A DNA stretch of 64,000 nt from Massilia sp. W12 (GCF_037300705.1 NZ_CP147776.1:3224001-3288000); one strand, 5' to 3'. Shown: positions 1-8,861, numbered from the stretch's first letter. Notes: generated from the letters alone by a model not told the origin. Translations and numbers: made by a program.

Positions 1-429
1 CAACTCGCGCCGCGCATTGCAGCGGGTGAAATCGGGGTCTGGATCGCCAGCCACGAGCGGCCCGAAACCTTGCGCGGCAAGCTCGATGCGCTGCCGGTGG
101 TGGCGGTGGATTTTCCCAAATTCGCCGACGGGCGCGGTTATTCGATTGCCTACAATCTGCGCACCCGTCTGGGCTTTAAGGGCCAACTGCGGGCGATTGG
201 CGATGTGCTGCGCGACCAGATGTTTTATATGCAGCGCGTGGGCTTCAACGCCTTTGAGCCGCGCGCGGATCGGAATATTCATGACGCCTTGAAAGGCTTG
301 TCGGATTTTTCCGAGGTCTATCAAAACTCGGTGGATCAGAAATATCCGCTGTTTGCGCGCGCCAGCCGCGCCGCGCAAGCCGCCAGCCAAACCCAGGGAC
401 AAAACTTTGGCGCAGGGGAAGGCATATGA
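1..429 (+). CDS. DUF934 family protein, 5' end cut off by the window
   Basis: The reading frame is open from base 1, so the N-terminus lies outside the window; about 142 residues are visible. The sequence matches the DUF934 family (short proteins encoded between sulfite reductase cysI and cysH in beta- and gammaproteobacteria), with the typical run VVAVDFPKFADGRGYS followed by GQLRAIGDVLRDQ. Its biochemical role is not established; the position in sulfate assimilation operons suggests an accessory role in sulfite reduction. The stop overlaps the cysH start (ATGA, 426-429), so the two are translationally coupled. Upstream cysI is inferred only from family context. Confidence 0.85.
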   Translation, partial: QLAPRIAAGEIGVWIASHERPETLRGKLDALPVVAVDFPKFADGRGYSIAYNLRTRLGFKGQLRAIGDVLRDQMFYMQRVGFNAFEPRADRNIHDALKGLSDFSEVYQNSVDQKYPLFARASRAAQAASQTQGQNFGAGEGI

Positions 430-1154
430 GCACGCCCGCCCCTGCCGGCTTTGAGGAGCGTCTGGCGCAAACCCGCGCCGCCCTGCGTCAATTGGCCAGC
501 GAATATCAGCATGTGGCGCTGGCCTCCAGTCTGGCGGCGGAAGATATGGTGTTGACGGACTTGATCGCACAGATGCAACTGCCATTCGCCATTTTCACGC
601 TAGACACCGGGCGTCTGCATGCGGAAACCCTGGGCATGATAGACAGCATCCGTCAGCGCTATGGGATTGAAGTGGCGCGCTATCAGCCACAGGCTGAGGC
701 GGTGCAAGCGCATGTCGCAGCGCATGGCGAATTCGCGTTTTATGACAGCGTGGAATTGCGCAAAGAATGCTGCCGCATCCGCAAAGTCGAGCCGCTCGGG
801 CGCGCCCTGGCCGGCTGTGACGCCTGGATCACCGGGCAGCGCCGCGCCCAGTCGCAAACCCGCAGCGAACTGGCCCTCATTGAACATGATGCAGCGCATG
901 ACAACATAAAAGCCAACCCGCTGGCTGATTGGAGCGAGGAAGATGTATGGCATTATCTGAAGCATGAAAAAGTGCCTTACAATCCCTTGCATGACAAGGG
1001 CTACCCCTCGATCGGTTGCGAACCCTGCACCCGCGCGATTCAGCCGGGTGAAGATATCCGCGCTGGCCGCTGGTGGTGGGAGCAAGCTGACAGCAAAGAA
1101 TGCGGCTTGCATATTGTGGATGGCAAAATCGTGCGCATCAAAGCAGCAGCATAA
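426..1154 (+). CDS. cysH: Assimilatory adenylyl-sulfate (APS) reductase CysH
   Basis: 242 residues. It reduces activated sulfate to sulfite in the cytoplasm with thioredoxin or glutathione as donor. The C-terminal ECGLH motif (active-site Cys about residue 226) is present. Two cysteine pairs, CC at 115-116 and CxxC at 198-201 (CEPC), are those that hold a [4Fe-4S] cluster in APS-type enzymes, so APS rather than PAPS is the expected substrate. This agrees with the absence of a cysC kinase domain in the neighbouring cysN. The start overlaps the DUF934 stop; cysD follows after 39 bases. Confidence 0.95.
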   Translation: MSTPAPAGFEERLAQTRAALRQLASEYQHVALASSLAAEDMVLTDLIAQMQLPFAIFTLDTGRLHAETLGMIDSIRQRYGIEVARYQPQAEAVQAHVAAHGEFAFYDSVELRKECCRIRKVEPLGRALAGCDAWITGQRRAQSQTRSELALIEHDAAHDNIKANPLADWSEEDVWHYLKHEKVPYNPLHDKGYPSIGCEPCTRAIQPGEDIRAGRWWWEQADSKECGLHIVDGKIVRIKAAA

Positions 1155-1193
1155 GCGCAAACGCTTATGCAATTGATAAAAAAGGAAGCAAAC

Positions 1194-2126
1194 ATGAGCA
1201 ACAGCACCCAGGCGCCGCAGTTGCCGTTTTCCCAACGGCATTTGGATGCGCTGGAATCGGAAGCGATTCACATCATGCGCGAAGTGGCGGCGGAATGCAG
1301 CAACCCTGCCTTGCTGTTTTCCGGCGGCAAAGACTCCGTGGTCTTGCTGCGCATCGCAGAAAAAGCCTTCCGGCCAGGCCGTTTCCCCTTTCCGCTGGTG
1401 CATATCGACACCGGCCATAATTTCCCGGAAGTGATCACGTTCCGCGATCAGCGTGTGGCCGAACTGGGCGAGCGTTTAATCGTCGGTTCAGTCGAAGATT
1501 CGATCAAGCGCGGCACGGTGCGCCTGCGCAATCCGCAAACCGATTCACGCAATGCGGCGCAAGCCGTGACCCTGCTGGAAACCATCGCCGAACATAAATT
1601 TGACGCCTGCATCGGCGGAGCGCGCCGCGATGAGGAAAAAGCGCGCGCCAAAGAGCGCATTTTCTCCTTCCGCGATGAATTCGGCCAATGGGACCCGAAG
1701 GCGCAGCGCCCGGAATTATGGGATTTGTACAATACGCGCGTGCATCCCGGTGAAAACATGCGGGTGTTCCCGATTTCCAACTGGACTGAGCTGGACGTGT
1801 GGCAATACATTGCGCGCGAACAACTGGCCTTGCCGCCGATTTATTTCGCGCATCAGCGCCAAGTCATCCCGCGCCGTGGCCTGCTGGTGCCGCTGACCGA
1901 TCTGACCCCGGCCCAGGCCGGCGAAGAAGTGATCACCCAAACCGTGCGTTTCCGCACTGTCGGCGATATTTCCTGCACCTGCCCGGTGGCCTCAGACGCC
2001 GCTACGGTGGAAGCGATTATCGCTGAAACCGCTGTGACCCAGATCACGGAACGCGGCGCCACCCGGATGGACGACCAGACTTCCGAGGCCTCGATGGAAA
2101 AACGCAAGAAACAGGGGTATTTCTGA
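1194..2126 (+). CDS. cysD: Sulfate adenylyltransferase subunit 2 (CysD)
   Basis: 310 residues, the usual CysD length. It forms APS from ATP and sulfate together with the GTPase CysN. The PP-loop signature SGGKDS occurs near residue 43, and the C-terminal half carries the CysD run FRTVGDISCTCPV. I chose ATG 1194 because a good ribosome site (AAAGGAA, 1181-1187) lies 7 bases upstream; an in-frame ATG at 1167 has no such site. The stop overlaps cysN by one base (TGATG), which implies coupled translation of the heterodimer. Confidence 0.95.
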   Translation: MSNSTQAPQLPFSQRHLDALESEAIHIMREVAAECSNPALLFSGGKDSVVLLRIAEKAFRPGRFPFPLVHIDTGHNFPEVITFRDQRVAELGERLIVGSVEDSIKRGTVRLRNPQTDSRNAAQAVTLLETIAEHKFDACIGGARRDEEKARAKERIFSFRDEFGQWDPKAQRPELWDLYNTRVHPGENMRVFPISNWTELDVWQYIAREQLALPPIYFAHQRQVIPRRGLLVPLTDLTPAQAGEEVITQTVRFRTVGDISCTCPVASDAATVEAIIAETAVTQITERGATRMDDQTSEASMEKRKKQGYF

Positions 2127-3424
2127 TGGACAACAAACAAGAAGAATTGGGCCTGCTGCGTTTTATCACCGCAGGTTCGGTGGATGATGGCAAGAGCACG
2201 CTGATCGGGCGTCTGCTGTTTGACAGCAAGGGCATTTTCGCCGACCAGCTGGAATCGGTGTCGCGCGCCAAACACAAGCGCACCGTGGGCGATGTGATCG
2301 ACCTGTCACTCTTGACGGACGGCCTGGAGGCTGAACGCGAACAAGGCATCACGATTGACGTGGCCTACCGCTATTTCGCCACGCCCAAGCGCAAATTCAT
2401 CATCGCCGACACCCCCGGCCACGAGCAATACACGCGCAATATGGTGACCGGGGCCTCCACCGCTGATGCGGTCATCATTCTGGTCGATGTCTCCAAGGTC
2501 AAGCTGCGCGAAGATGGCGGGGTGGATCTGCTGATCCAAACCAAGCGCCATTCCACCATCGCCCACTTGCTGCGCATTGAGCATGTGATTGTCGCCGTCA
2601 ACAAGATGGACTTGGTGGAATACGATCAAACCGTGTATGAGCGCATCGTCACAGCCTACCGCGAATTTGCGCAAAGCCTGGGGCTGACGGATGTGCGCGC
2701 CATCCCGATTTCGGCCCTGACCGGCGACAATGTGGTGGACGCCGGCGCGAACATGCCCTGGTATCAGGGGCCGACCCTGATTGAAATCCTGGAAGGCTTG
2801 TCGGTGTATGACGATGCGCATCAGGAACCCTTGCGCTTCCCGGTGCAATTGGTGGCGCGCCACAATGGCCACGCAGCAAACGACTTCCGTGGCTATATGG
2901 GTCGGGTTGAAGCCGGCCAGGTGAAAGTTGGCGACAAGCTGCTGGCGCTGCCCTCCAACAAGAGCGCGACGGTGAAAGACATCGTGGTGCTGGAAGGCTC
3001 GCTGACCAGCGCGCACGCCGGCAAGTCTGTCACCTTGCTGCTGGATGAGTATCTGGATATTTCGCGCGGCGATATGCTGGCTGCTGCTGACCAGCCGCCC
3101 ACCCTGCTCAAGCAGATCACGGCGGATGTCTGCTGGCTGTCTGAAGAAGGCTTGGACATGCGGCGTAAATACTGGATCAAGCACACCACGCGCCAGACCG
3201 CCGCCAAAGTCACGCGGGTCGAAAGCCTGCTCGACATCAACACCCAGCAAAAGCGCGAGGGCGATGGTTTAAGCCTGCAATTGAATGACATTGGCCGCAT
3301 TCAACTCAGCGTGCAACAGCCGCTGGCGGTGGATGCGTATGAGCAGTCACGCGCCACCGGGGCCTTCATCCTGATTGATGAAGTGACGCACCAAACGGTG
3401 GCCGCCGGTATGATCAGGCTGTAA
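2126..3424 (+). CDS. cysN: Sulfate adenylyltransferase subunit 1, GTPase (CysN)
   Basis: 432 residues. A translation-factor-type GTPase whose GTP hydrolysis drives APS synthesis by CysD. Visible motifs are the P-loop GSVDDGKST (residues 17-25), DTPGHEQY (G3) and NKMDL (G4), followed by EF-Tu-like beta-barrel domains. The length matches a stand-alone CysN; there is no C-terminal APS kinase (CysC) extension, which fits the APS-type CysH encoded upstream. It shares one base with cysD and is followed 2 bases later by cobA. Confidence 0.95.
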   Translation: MDNKQEELGLLRFITAGSVDDGKSTLIGRLLFDSKGIFADQLESVSRAKHKRTVGDVIDLSLLTDGLEAEREQGITIDVAYRYFATPKRKFIIADTPGHEQYTRNMVTGASTADAVIILVDVSKVKLREDGGVDLLIQTKRHSTIAHLLRIEHVIVAVNKMDLVEYDQTVYERIVTAYREFAQSLGLTDVRAIPISALTGDNVVDAGANMPWYQGPTLIEILEGLSVYDDAHQEPLRFPVQLVARHNGHAANDFRGYMGRVEAGQVKVGDKLLALPSNKSATVKDIVVLEGSLTSAHAGKSVTLLLDEYLDISRGDMLAAADQPPTLLKQITADVCWLSEEGLDMRRKYWIKHTTRQTAAKVTRVESLLDINTQQKREGDGLSLQLNDIGRIQLSVQQPLAVDAYEQSRATGAFILIDEVTHQTVAAGMIRL

Positions 3425-3426
3425 TC

Positions 3427-4188
3427 ATGCCCGGCATCCTGCCCAAAACCAGCGCCCGCCCCGGCCCGGGGCGGGTGGTCTTGCTTGGCGCCGGCCCCGG
3501 CAGCGCTGATTTGCTGACGGTGCGCGGCGCGCGCCTGCTGGGACTGGCCGACGTGGTGTTGCACGACGCCCTGGTCGGCCCGGATGTGCTGGCGCTGTGC
3601 GCGCAGGCGCGCCTGGTGGCGGTCGGCAAGCGCGCCGGCCAAGCCTCCATGCCACAAGATGAAATCAACGCCAAACTGGTGCTGGCAGCACAGGAACATG
3701 CGCTGGTGATCCGCTTAAAAGGCGGCGACCCGATGTTGTTTGGCCGCGCCGATGAGGAAATGCAGGCCCTGGAAGCTGCCGGCATTCCCTATGAAGTGGT
3801 GCCCGGCGTCACTACCGCCTTCGCCGCCGCCGCCGCCAGCCGGCAACCGCTGACCAAGCGCGGCGTGGCGCGCAGCGTGGCGTTTTTCACCTCCACCAAT
3901 GGCGACGGACAACCCGAGCAAACCAGCCTGCCCTCCTGCGATACGCTGGTGCAATACATGGGCGGACGCGAAGCCATCCAAACCGCAGAACGTTTGCTGG
4001 CCGCCGGCAAAAGCCCGGAGATGCCGGTGCTGGCGGTGGAAAACTGCAGTCTGCCGCAACAACGCATCTTGCGCCTGAGCCTGGCTGAGCTGGCGCAAGG
4101 CCGGCTGGAACAATTGCGCCAAGGCCACAGCGGCCCGGTGCTGGTGATGGCCGGCTGGGCGATGCAAGTCCGTCCCTCGCAAAGCTGA
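3427..4188 (+). CDS. cobA: Uroporphyrinogen-III C-methyltransferase (siroheme synthesis)
   Basis: 253 residues, SUMT/tetrapyrrole methylase family. It methylates uroporphyrinogen III with SAM to give precorrin-2, the siroheme precursor needed by sulfite reductase, which explains its place at the end of the sulfate operon. Motifs seen are VVLLGAGPGSADLLTVRG at the N-terminus, RLKGGDPMLFGR, VVPGVTTAFAAAA and YMGGREA. It is the mono-functional form without CysG dehydrogenase/chelatase domains. It begins 2 bases after cysN stops, so it belongs to the same transcript. Confidence 0.93.
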   Translation: MPGILPKTSARPGPGRVVLLGAGPGSADLLTVRGARLLGLADVVLHDALVGPDVLALCAQARLVAVGKRAGQASMPQDEINAKLVLAAQEHALVIRLKGGDPMLFGRADEEMQALEAAGIPYEVVPGVTTAFAAAAASRQPLTKRGVARSVAFFTSTNGDGQPEQTSLPSCDTLVQYMGGREAIQTAERLLAAGKSPEMPVLAVENCSLPQQRILRLSLAELAQGRLEQLRQGHSGPVLVMAGWAMQVRPSQS

Positions 4189-4210
4189 ATCCAGAATCTT
4201 TGCGCGCCTC

Positions 4211-4248
4211 AGGCTGCGCCGGCGGCAGCCTTTGCGCCCGCCGGGCGC
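4211..4248 (+). terminator. Possible terminator of the cys operon (two hairpins)
   Basis: Just past cobA there is an inverted repeat AGGCTGC/GCAGCCT with a 7-base loop (4211-4231) followed by TTT, then a second hairpin GCGCCC-GCC-GGGCGC (4234-4248). The U-tract is short, so this is only a moderate candidate. Confidence 0.4.
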
Positions 4249-4293
4249 AGCTTGCACTACCACCCACAAGAAAATAAATTCACATAAGAAAAT

Positions 4294-4311
4294 ACTGGAT
4301 GCATATCCAGT
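4294..4311. promoter_or_regulatory. 18-bp inverted repeat upstream of the ACP-like gene
   Basis: ACTGGAT-gcat-ATCCAGT is a perfect 7-bp inverted repeat in an AT-rich stretch about 140 bases before the start at 4452. No poly-T follows, so an operator is as likely as an RNA hairpin. The bound factor is unknown. Confidence 0.3.
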
Positions 4312-4451
4312 TTACGTTATCCTTGAAGTTTGCCGCATGCGCCCCCACTTCGCTATCAGCATGCCTCACCCGTCAGCTGGTCTATCAGCCGCCTGACGCA
4401 ACCAGGCGCAGGCCACCCGCCGCGCCACTTCAAGGAATAGAGGAAACACGT

Positions 4452-4844
4452 ATGAAACGTCTGCTCGTGACGTCCGCCACTTCGCTGTTATTGCTGCTTG
4501 GCAATTCAGCACAAGCCCGGCAAGACGCCCACCAACTCAACCCCGAAGCCGTAGTGCTGTCGATTACCGCCAACATCCTGCACACTGACAGCGCGCTGCT
4601 GCAACCCGAAGCCCCGTTCGCCCAACAACACCCGGTCAGCGCCGATGCCCTGGACGTGGTGGAAATCATCATGGCGGTGGAAGATGCGCTGCAATTGAAG
4701 ATCGACGATAGCGAACTCGACCGCCGCATTGGCGCCAGCGATGAAAGCGAATTGGCGCAAAAACTCACCATCCGTCAGCTGCAAAGCTATGTGCGCGAAC
4801 TGTGGGAAAACGCGACCAACCGCAAAAAACGGCAAGCCGCCTGA
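4452..4844 (+). CDS. Exported acyl-carrier-protein-like protein lacking the phosphopantetheine serine
   Basis: 130 residues. It begins with a clear signal peptide (MKRLLVTSATSLLLLLGNSAQA), so the product is periplasmic. The mature part looks like an acyl carrier protein: the stretch DALDVVEIIMAVEDALQLKI (residues 65-84) parallels the ACP helix-II signature DSLDxVELVMALEExF. The serine that carries phosphopantetheine is alanine (Ala66), so it cannot be a normal acyl carrier. I chose ATG 4452 for its ribosome site (GAGGAA about 4439) and signal peptide. It stands alone between cobA and pstS and has its own terminator. The function is unknown; an ACP-fold structural or binding role is inference. 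Confidence 0.6.
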   Translation: MKRLLVTSATSLLLLLGNSAQARQDAHQLNPEAVVLSITANILHTDSALLQPEAPFAQQHPVSADALDVVEIIMAVEDALQLKIDDSELDRRIGASDESELAQKLTIRQLQSYVRELWENATNRKKRQAA

Positions 4845-4866
4845 AACCGGCTTCAAGCAGGACATC

Positions 4867-4901
4867 ACCGGGCGCTGAATCAAATCAGCCCCGGTTTTTT
4901 T
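4867..4901 (+). terminator. Intrinsic terminator after the ACP-like gene
   Basis: Stem ACCGG/CCGGT continuing into GCTGA/TCAGC with one bulged base, a loop of about 6 and a run of seven T. Confidence 0.8.
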
Positions 4902-4974
4902 ACGCCTGCGATCAGCCTATTGTGGAAAGTACTTATCGGCATCTTTCAATAGTAACAATTCTTAAAGCCGGGTA

Positions 4975-5000
4975 TTGCACCACAGAAACATCCGTATAAT
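4975..5000 (+). promoter_or_regulatory. Possible pstS promoter (perfect TATAAT)
   Basis: A consensus -10 box TATAAT lies at 4995-5000, 93 bases before the pstS start. The nearest -35-like hexamer, TTGCAC at 4975-4980, is only 14 bases away, which is short. No Pho box (paired CTGTCAT) is visible. Confidence 0.4.
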
Positions 5001-5092
5001 GCGCCCATCCCGAAGTTGTCCATACGCACACGGTGCGCCGTGTGGATGGATGGCTGCTTGTCCAATTTTTGCTTTTATTTGAAAAGGTCACG

Positions 5093-6130
5093 ATGAAAAA
5101 AATCTTTACCGCCAGCATCCTGTCACTGTTTGCCAGCGCCGCCATGGCGCAGGACTTCACCGCCGCCGGCGCCTCCTCTGCCCGCACACTGTATGTGAAA
5201 TGGGCGGAAAGCTATGGTCAGAAGAACAATATCAAACTGAGCTATCAGGCGGCAGGATCGGCGGAAGGGATCAAACTGGCCAAGAGCAAGGCGGTGGATT
5301 TCGGCGCGACCGATTTCAACTTGAGCGCGGAAGAAAGCCGCAGCGCAAAATTGATCAGCATTCCGAGCGCCGTGACCGGCATCGTGCCGGTGGTGAATCT
5401 GCCTGAAGCCAAAAGCGGCGAATTGCGTTTGAGCGGCGAAGTGCTGGCCGAGATCTATATGCGCAAAATCACCAAATGGAATGACGCTGCAATCGCCGCC
5501 TTGAATCCTGGCGTGAATCTGCCCAAGATCGGCATCACCGTGGTGGCGCGCAGCGATGGCTCCGGCGCCACCTACAACTTTACCGAATACCTCTCCACCG
5601 TCAGCCAGGATTGGAAGAATGCCTATGGCCGCAATATGACGGTGAAATGGGCGGCTGATGTGCAGCAAGTCAAGGGCAGCGATGAAATGTCTGCCGCCGT
5701 GCGCCAAACCGCCGGCGCAATCGGCTATATCGACTACAAATTCGCCGTACAAGACAAGCTGGGCATGGCGCAACTGAAAAACCGTGACGGTAAATTTGTC
5801 GCTCCGAATGGCCGCCGCTTTGCTTCCGCCGTGCAAAACAGCGCCTGGACCAAGGGCCAATTTGACGACACCCTGATCAACCGCGCCGGCGGCGCGACCT
5901 GGCCTATCACTGCCGGCGCCTTCATGCTGCTGCCGAGCAGCACCAACAAGCCGCAAGCCACCATCGCACTGTTGAAATTCATCAGCTGGACGCTGGCCAA
6001 AGGCGACCATTTGGCCGACGGCGCCGACTTTGTCGCCCTGCCGCATGCGGTGCAAGCGCAAGTGTTTGCCGAACTGACCAAGATCACCGACAACCGTGGC
6101 CAACCGCTGCAGTGGTCGCCTGCGCTGTAA
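5093..6130 (+). CDS. pstS: Phosphate-binding periplasmic protein PstS
   Basis: 345 residues with a signal peptide ending at AMA-QD. It captures phosphate for the PstCAB transporter. Family features visible are FTAAGASSARTLYVKW near the mature N-terminus, VDFGATDFNLSAEE, the ARSDGSGATYNFTEYL phosphate-binding loop (SGAT) and GAIGYIDYKFA. ATG 5093 has a ribosome site (AAAGGT) and directly starts the signal peptide; an upstream in-frame start at 5033 does not. No pstC, pstA, pstB or phoU follows; a terminator does, so this copy is monocistronic and works with permease genes elsewhere or as a second PstS. Confidence 0.92.
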   Translation: MKKIFTASILSLFASAAMAQDFTAAGASSARTLYVKWAESYGQKNNIKLSYQAAGSAEGIKLAKSKAVDFGATDFNLSAEESRSAKLISIPSAVTGIVPVVNLPEAKSGELRLSGEVLAEIYMRKITKWNDAAIAALNPGVNLPKIGITVVARSDGSGATYNFTEYLSTVSQDWKNAYGRNMTVKWAADVQQVKGSDEMSAAVRQTAGAIGYIDYKFAVQDKLGMAQLKNRDGKFVAPNGRRFASAVQNSAWTKGQFDDTLINRAGGATWPITAGAFMLLPSSTNKPQATIALLKFISWTLAKGDHLADGADFVALPHAVQAQVFAELTKITDNRGQPLQWSPAL

Positions 6131-6138
6131 GCATCTGC

Positions 6139-6168
6139 AAAAAAACGGCAGCCCCGGCTGCCGTTTTT
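6139..6168. terminator. Bidirectional terminator after pstS
   Basis: Perfect stem CGGCAGCC/GGCTGCCG with A-tract before and T-tract after it. The stretch from here to the slyD terminator (6169-6429) holds nothing I can support. Confidence 0.85.
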
Positions 6169-6429
6169 ACTGCAAGCGAAAGTGAAAAACCGGCATATAG
6201 CGCACCTGCGCCCACTCCCGCAGTCTCCAGCTGCAAAGCAAGCGCACACACAACACCTTTTACCCCCGCATTGACTTTACAAGGCTTCTCGCAAGAGACG
6301 GCTGCGCTGTCGCGCCAACAGAAATCCAGCTCCAGGCGCATCAAAACACGGCGCTTCCCTATTCTGTCTTGCAGTCGGCAATTTTGTCAGATGGTCTGCG
6401 CTTCAGGCCGTGTCCAATGTGAGCCAAAG

Positions 6430-6463
6430 AAAAACCCCACTTTCGTGAAAAAGTGGGGTTTTT
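6430..6463 (-). terminator. Terminator of slyD (readable in both directions)
   Basis: 14-bp inverted repeat AAAAACCCCACTTT / AAAGTGGGGTTTTT with a 6-base loop, 37 bases past the slyD stop. Confidence 0.85.
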
Positions 6464-6499
6464 CATCTATCCGTCGGGCCTTGACAACCTGTTTTTTAA

Positions 6500-7045
6500 T
6501 CAGTGCACACGCACGGTGCGGACTTCGTCGCCGTCTTCGCCTTCGTCATCGTCGTCATCGTGATCATGTCCATGCGCGCCATGCACATGGCCGTGGGCGA
6601 TTTCCTCATCGGTGGCGGCGCGCACTTCTTCCACTTCCAGGAAGAAACGCAGGGCGATGCCGGCCAGCGGGTGGTTGCCATCGAGTTCGACCATATCGTC
6701 AACGATGCGGGTGACGGTGAAAATCACCGCATCTTCATCATCTTCAGCGCCTTCCGGCAACCCTTCAAATTGCATGCCGACTTCGAGCGGGCTGGGCAAA
6801 CGGTGGCGCGGTTCCAACTTCACCAATTCCGGATCGTATTCGCCAAATGCATCTTCCGGCTCAACCTGGATGGTGGTGGAAAAACCGGCTTGCTGGCCGT
6901 CCAGCGCTTCTTCAATCTTGGGCAGGGTGTTTTCATAATCACCGTGTAAATACACCATTGGCTCGCGGCCATCTTCGATCAGATTGCCTTGGGCATCTGA
7001 CAACTTGTAGCGCACAGTCACTACCGTATTTTTGGCAATCTTCAT
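6500..7045 (-). CDS. slyD: SlyD-type FKBP peptidyl-prolyl cis-trans isomerase
   Basis: 181 residues. A cytoplasmic prolyl isomerase/chaperone. The N-terminal FKBP half (VTVRYKLSDAQGNLIEDG, PMVYLHGDYENTLPKIEEAL) is interrupted by the insert-in-flap chaperone domain, and NHPLAGIALRFFLEVEEV closes the FKBP fold. The C-terminus is rich in His, Asp and Glu (HGHVHGAHGHDHDDDDD), the metal-binding tail that in SlyD binds nickel. The stop is followed by a strong hairpin terminator, and the gene stands alone on the minus strand. Confidence 0.93.
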   Translation of the reverse strand: MKIAKNTVVTVRYKLSDAQGNLIEDGREPMVYLHGDYENTLPKIEEALDGQQAGFSTTIQVEPEDAFGEYDPELVKLEPRHRLPSPLEVGMQFEGLPEGAEDDEDAVIFTVTRIVDDMVELDGNHPLAGIALRFFLEVEEVRAATDEEIAHGHVHGAHGHDHDDDDDEGEDGDEVRTVRVH

Positions 7046-7210
7046 CTTGATTCCTCGTCATGGTTTACAGCTGCAGAATTATACGCCGCCCACGCCGCAT
7101 GCGCGGCTGAAGCCTGGAATATTTGCGCGCGCAGGCGTAAAAAACCTGTGCGCACACAGCGTTTTGCGGTATGGTGCAGCTCTTTCTCCCCGTCTTTTTC
7201 GATTTTTACT

Positions 7211-8368
7211 ATGAGCACCACTCAACAAGTTTCTTCCCTGCTGGGCGAGATCACGCCCGCCCGTTTCATGGCCGAATACTGGCAAAAACGCCCGCTGCTG
7301 GTGCGCCAGGCGATTCCCGGATTTCAAGCGCCAATCGGGCCGGAGGCCTTGGCGGCAATGGCTGCGCGCGAAGATGTGGAAAGCCGTTTAGTCAGCGCTT
7401 TTGATGGTCAATGGCAGTTGCAGCACGGCCCGCTGACCAGCCTGCCGGCGCGCGATAAACGCGAATGGAGCATGCTGGTGCAAGGCGTGAATTTGCACGA
7501 TGACGCCTGCGATGCGCTGATGCGCCGCTTCAATTTCCTGCCCTTGGCGCGGCTGGATGATTTAATGATCAGCTTCGCCACCGATGGCGGCGGAGTCGGG
7601 CCGCATTTTGATTCATATGATGTGTTTTTATTGCAAGCGCATGGACAACGGCGCTGGCGCATCAGCGCGCAAAAAAATCTGGATCTGATTCCGGATTTGC
7701 CGCTGAAAATCCTGCAACACTTCACCCCGGAACAGGAATTTGTGCTGGAGCCGGGCGATATGCTGTATCTGCCGCCGCATTATGCGCATGATGGCGTGGC
7801 GCTTGGCGATTGCATGACGTATTCAATTGGTTTCCGCGCCCCTTCCTTCCAGGAATTGGGAGAACAGTTTCTGCAATTCATGTTGGATTCAATCGATTTA
7901 CCGGGGCGATATGCCGATCCGGATTTAAAACCGGTCAAGCATGTGGCCGAAATCAGCCCGGCGATGCTCAAGCAGGTGACGCGCGAAATCAATAAGATGC
8001 GCTTCACCAGCGAGGATATCACGGTGTTTCTGGGCCAATATCTGACCGAAGCCAAGCCCGGCGTCTGGTTTGACACGCCGCAGGAAACTTCTGCGTTTGA
8101 CGCATTCCTGGCGCGCGCATCGGCCAGCGGTGTGCGCCTGTCGCGCAAATCGCAGATGCTGTACACCGATGACACCCTGTTTATCAATGGCGAATCGTAT
8201 GAGATTCCGGAAAACGACAGTGCATTGCTGCAAAACCTGGCCAATCACCGCCGCTTAAGCGCAGCGCAGGTGCGCGCTGCCGGGCAGGATGTGCAAGAGG
8301 CGCTGCACAGCTGGCATGACGAAGGCTGGCTGTTCTGCCCCGCCGGAGAGGACGATGCACAGCCCTGA
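7211..8368 (+). CDS. roxA: Ribosomal protein arginine hydroxylase RoxA/YcfD (JmjC-type cupin)
   Basis: 385 residues. An Fe(II)/2-oxoglutarate oxygenase of the YcfD group, which hydroxylates an arginine of ribosomal protein uL16. The JmjC iron site is visible as HFD (His132, Asp134) and a second histidine in LPPHYAHDG (about His193). A winged-helix-like C-terminal part follows (SRKSQMLYTDDTLFINGESY). I chose ATG 7211 (MSTTQQ); an upstream in-frame extension to 7148 runs through non-conserved sequence. The next gene overlaps its last 14 bases. Confidence 0.9.
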   Translation: MSTTQQVSSLLGEITPARFMAEYWQKRPLLVRQAIPGFQAPIGPEALAAMAAREDVESRLVSAFDGQWQLQHGPLTSLPARDKREWSMLVQGVNLHDDACDALMRRFNFLPLARLDDLMISFATDGGGVGPHFDSYDVFLLQAHGQRRWRISAQKNLDLIPDLPLKILQHFTPEQEFVLEPGDMLYLPPHYAHDGVALGDCMTYSIGFRAPSFQELGEQFLQFMLDSIDLPGRYADPDLKPVKHVAEISPAMLKQVTREINKMRFTSEDITVFLGQYLTEAKPGVWFDTPQETSAFDAFLARASASGVRLSRKSQMLYTDDTLFINGESYEIPENDSALLQNLANHRRLSAAQVRAAGQDVQEALHSWHDEGWLFCPAGEDDAQP

Positions 8369-8861
8369 TCTTGCTGGCGCAAGCGCGCCGCAGGACGGGA
8401 AATTTGACACGCTGCGCGAATTCAAGCTGCACCTGTCCCGCGCCGTGGAAACGGCGCAGTATGAATTGCTTTGCCTCGACCCGGATTTTGCGTTCTGGGG
8501 CCTGGAATCTGCGCAGATGGCGCAATTGCTGCGCGCGTTTTTCCTGCGTCGGCCTGATGCCCGCATCAAGCTGGCGCTGCATGAGACGCACTATCTGCAA
8601 CGCTGCCCGCATTTTTTGCGCACCGTGCAGGCTTTTCCGCTGGCCTGTGAGACGCGCCAGACGCCGCGCAAGCTGCGTGAATTGCGCGACTCATTTTGTA
8701 TTGCAGACCAACGCCACATCGTGCGGCGCTACCACGCAGACCACATGCGCGGCGAAGCCGTATTCAGCACACCGGAAGCCTGTTTTACGCCTTTGGAGCG
8801 CTGGCGCCAGCTGTGGGATGCATGCCATCCATGTTTGCCGGTATTTAGTAGCGGAATCTGA
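8355..8861 (+). CDS. Conserved hypothetical protein, possibly DUF7931/PLD-like
   Basis: 168 residues, starting at ATG 8355 behind a GGAGAGG ribosome site and overlapping the roxA end by 14 bases, so it is translationally coupled. The protein is soluble with no signal peptide. The middle part (RHIVRRYHADHMRGEAVFSTPE) and the N-terminal strand pattern (ELLCLDPDFAFWGLES) recall the DUF7931 domain found next to GNAT enzymes in Burkholderiales, which has a phospholipase-D-like fold without the catalytic HKD motif. That assignment is from memory and uncertain; no enzymatic motif is visible. Confidence 0.6.
   Translation: MHSPDLAGASAPQDGKFDTLREFKLHLSRAVETAQYELLCLDPDFAFWGLESAQMAQLLRAFFLRRPDARIKLALHETHYLQRCPHFLRTVQAFPLACETRQTPRKLRELRDSFCIADQRHIVRRYHADHMRGEAVFSTPEACFTPLERWRQLWDACHPCLPVFSSGI

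Noticed and set aside
2306-3250. 314-codon minus-strand open frame opposite cysN
   Set aside because: Antisense to a conserved GTPase gene; a by-product of high GC third positions.
3425-3490. Cobalamin or SAM riboswitch before cobA
   Set aside because: Only 2 bases separate cobA from cysN; there is no leader.
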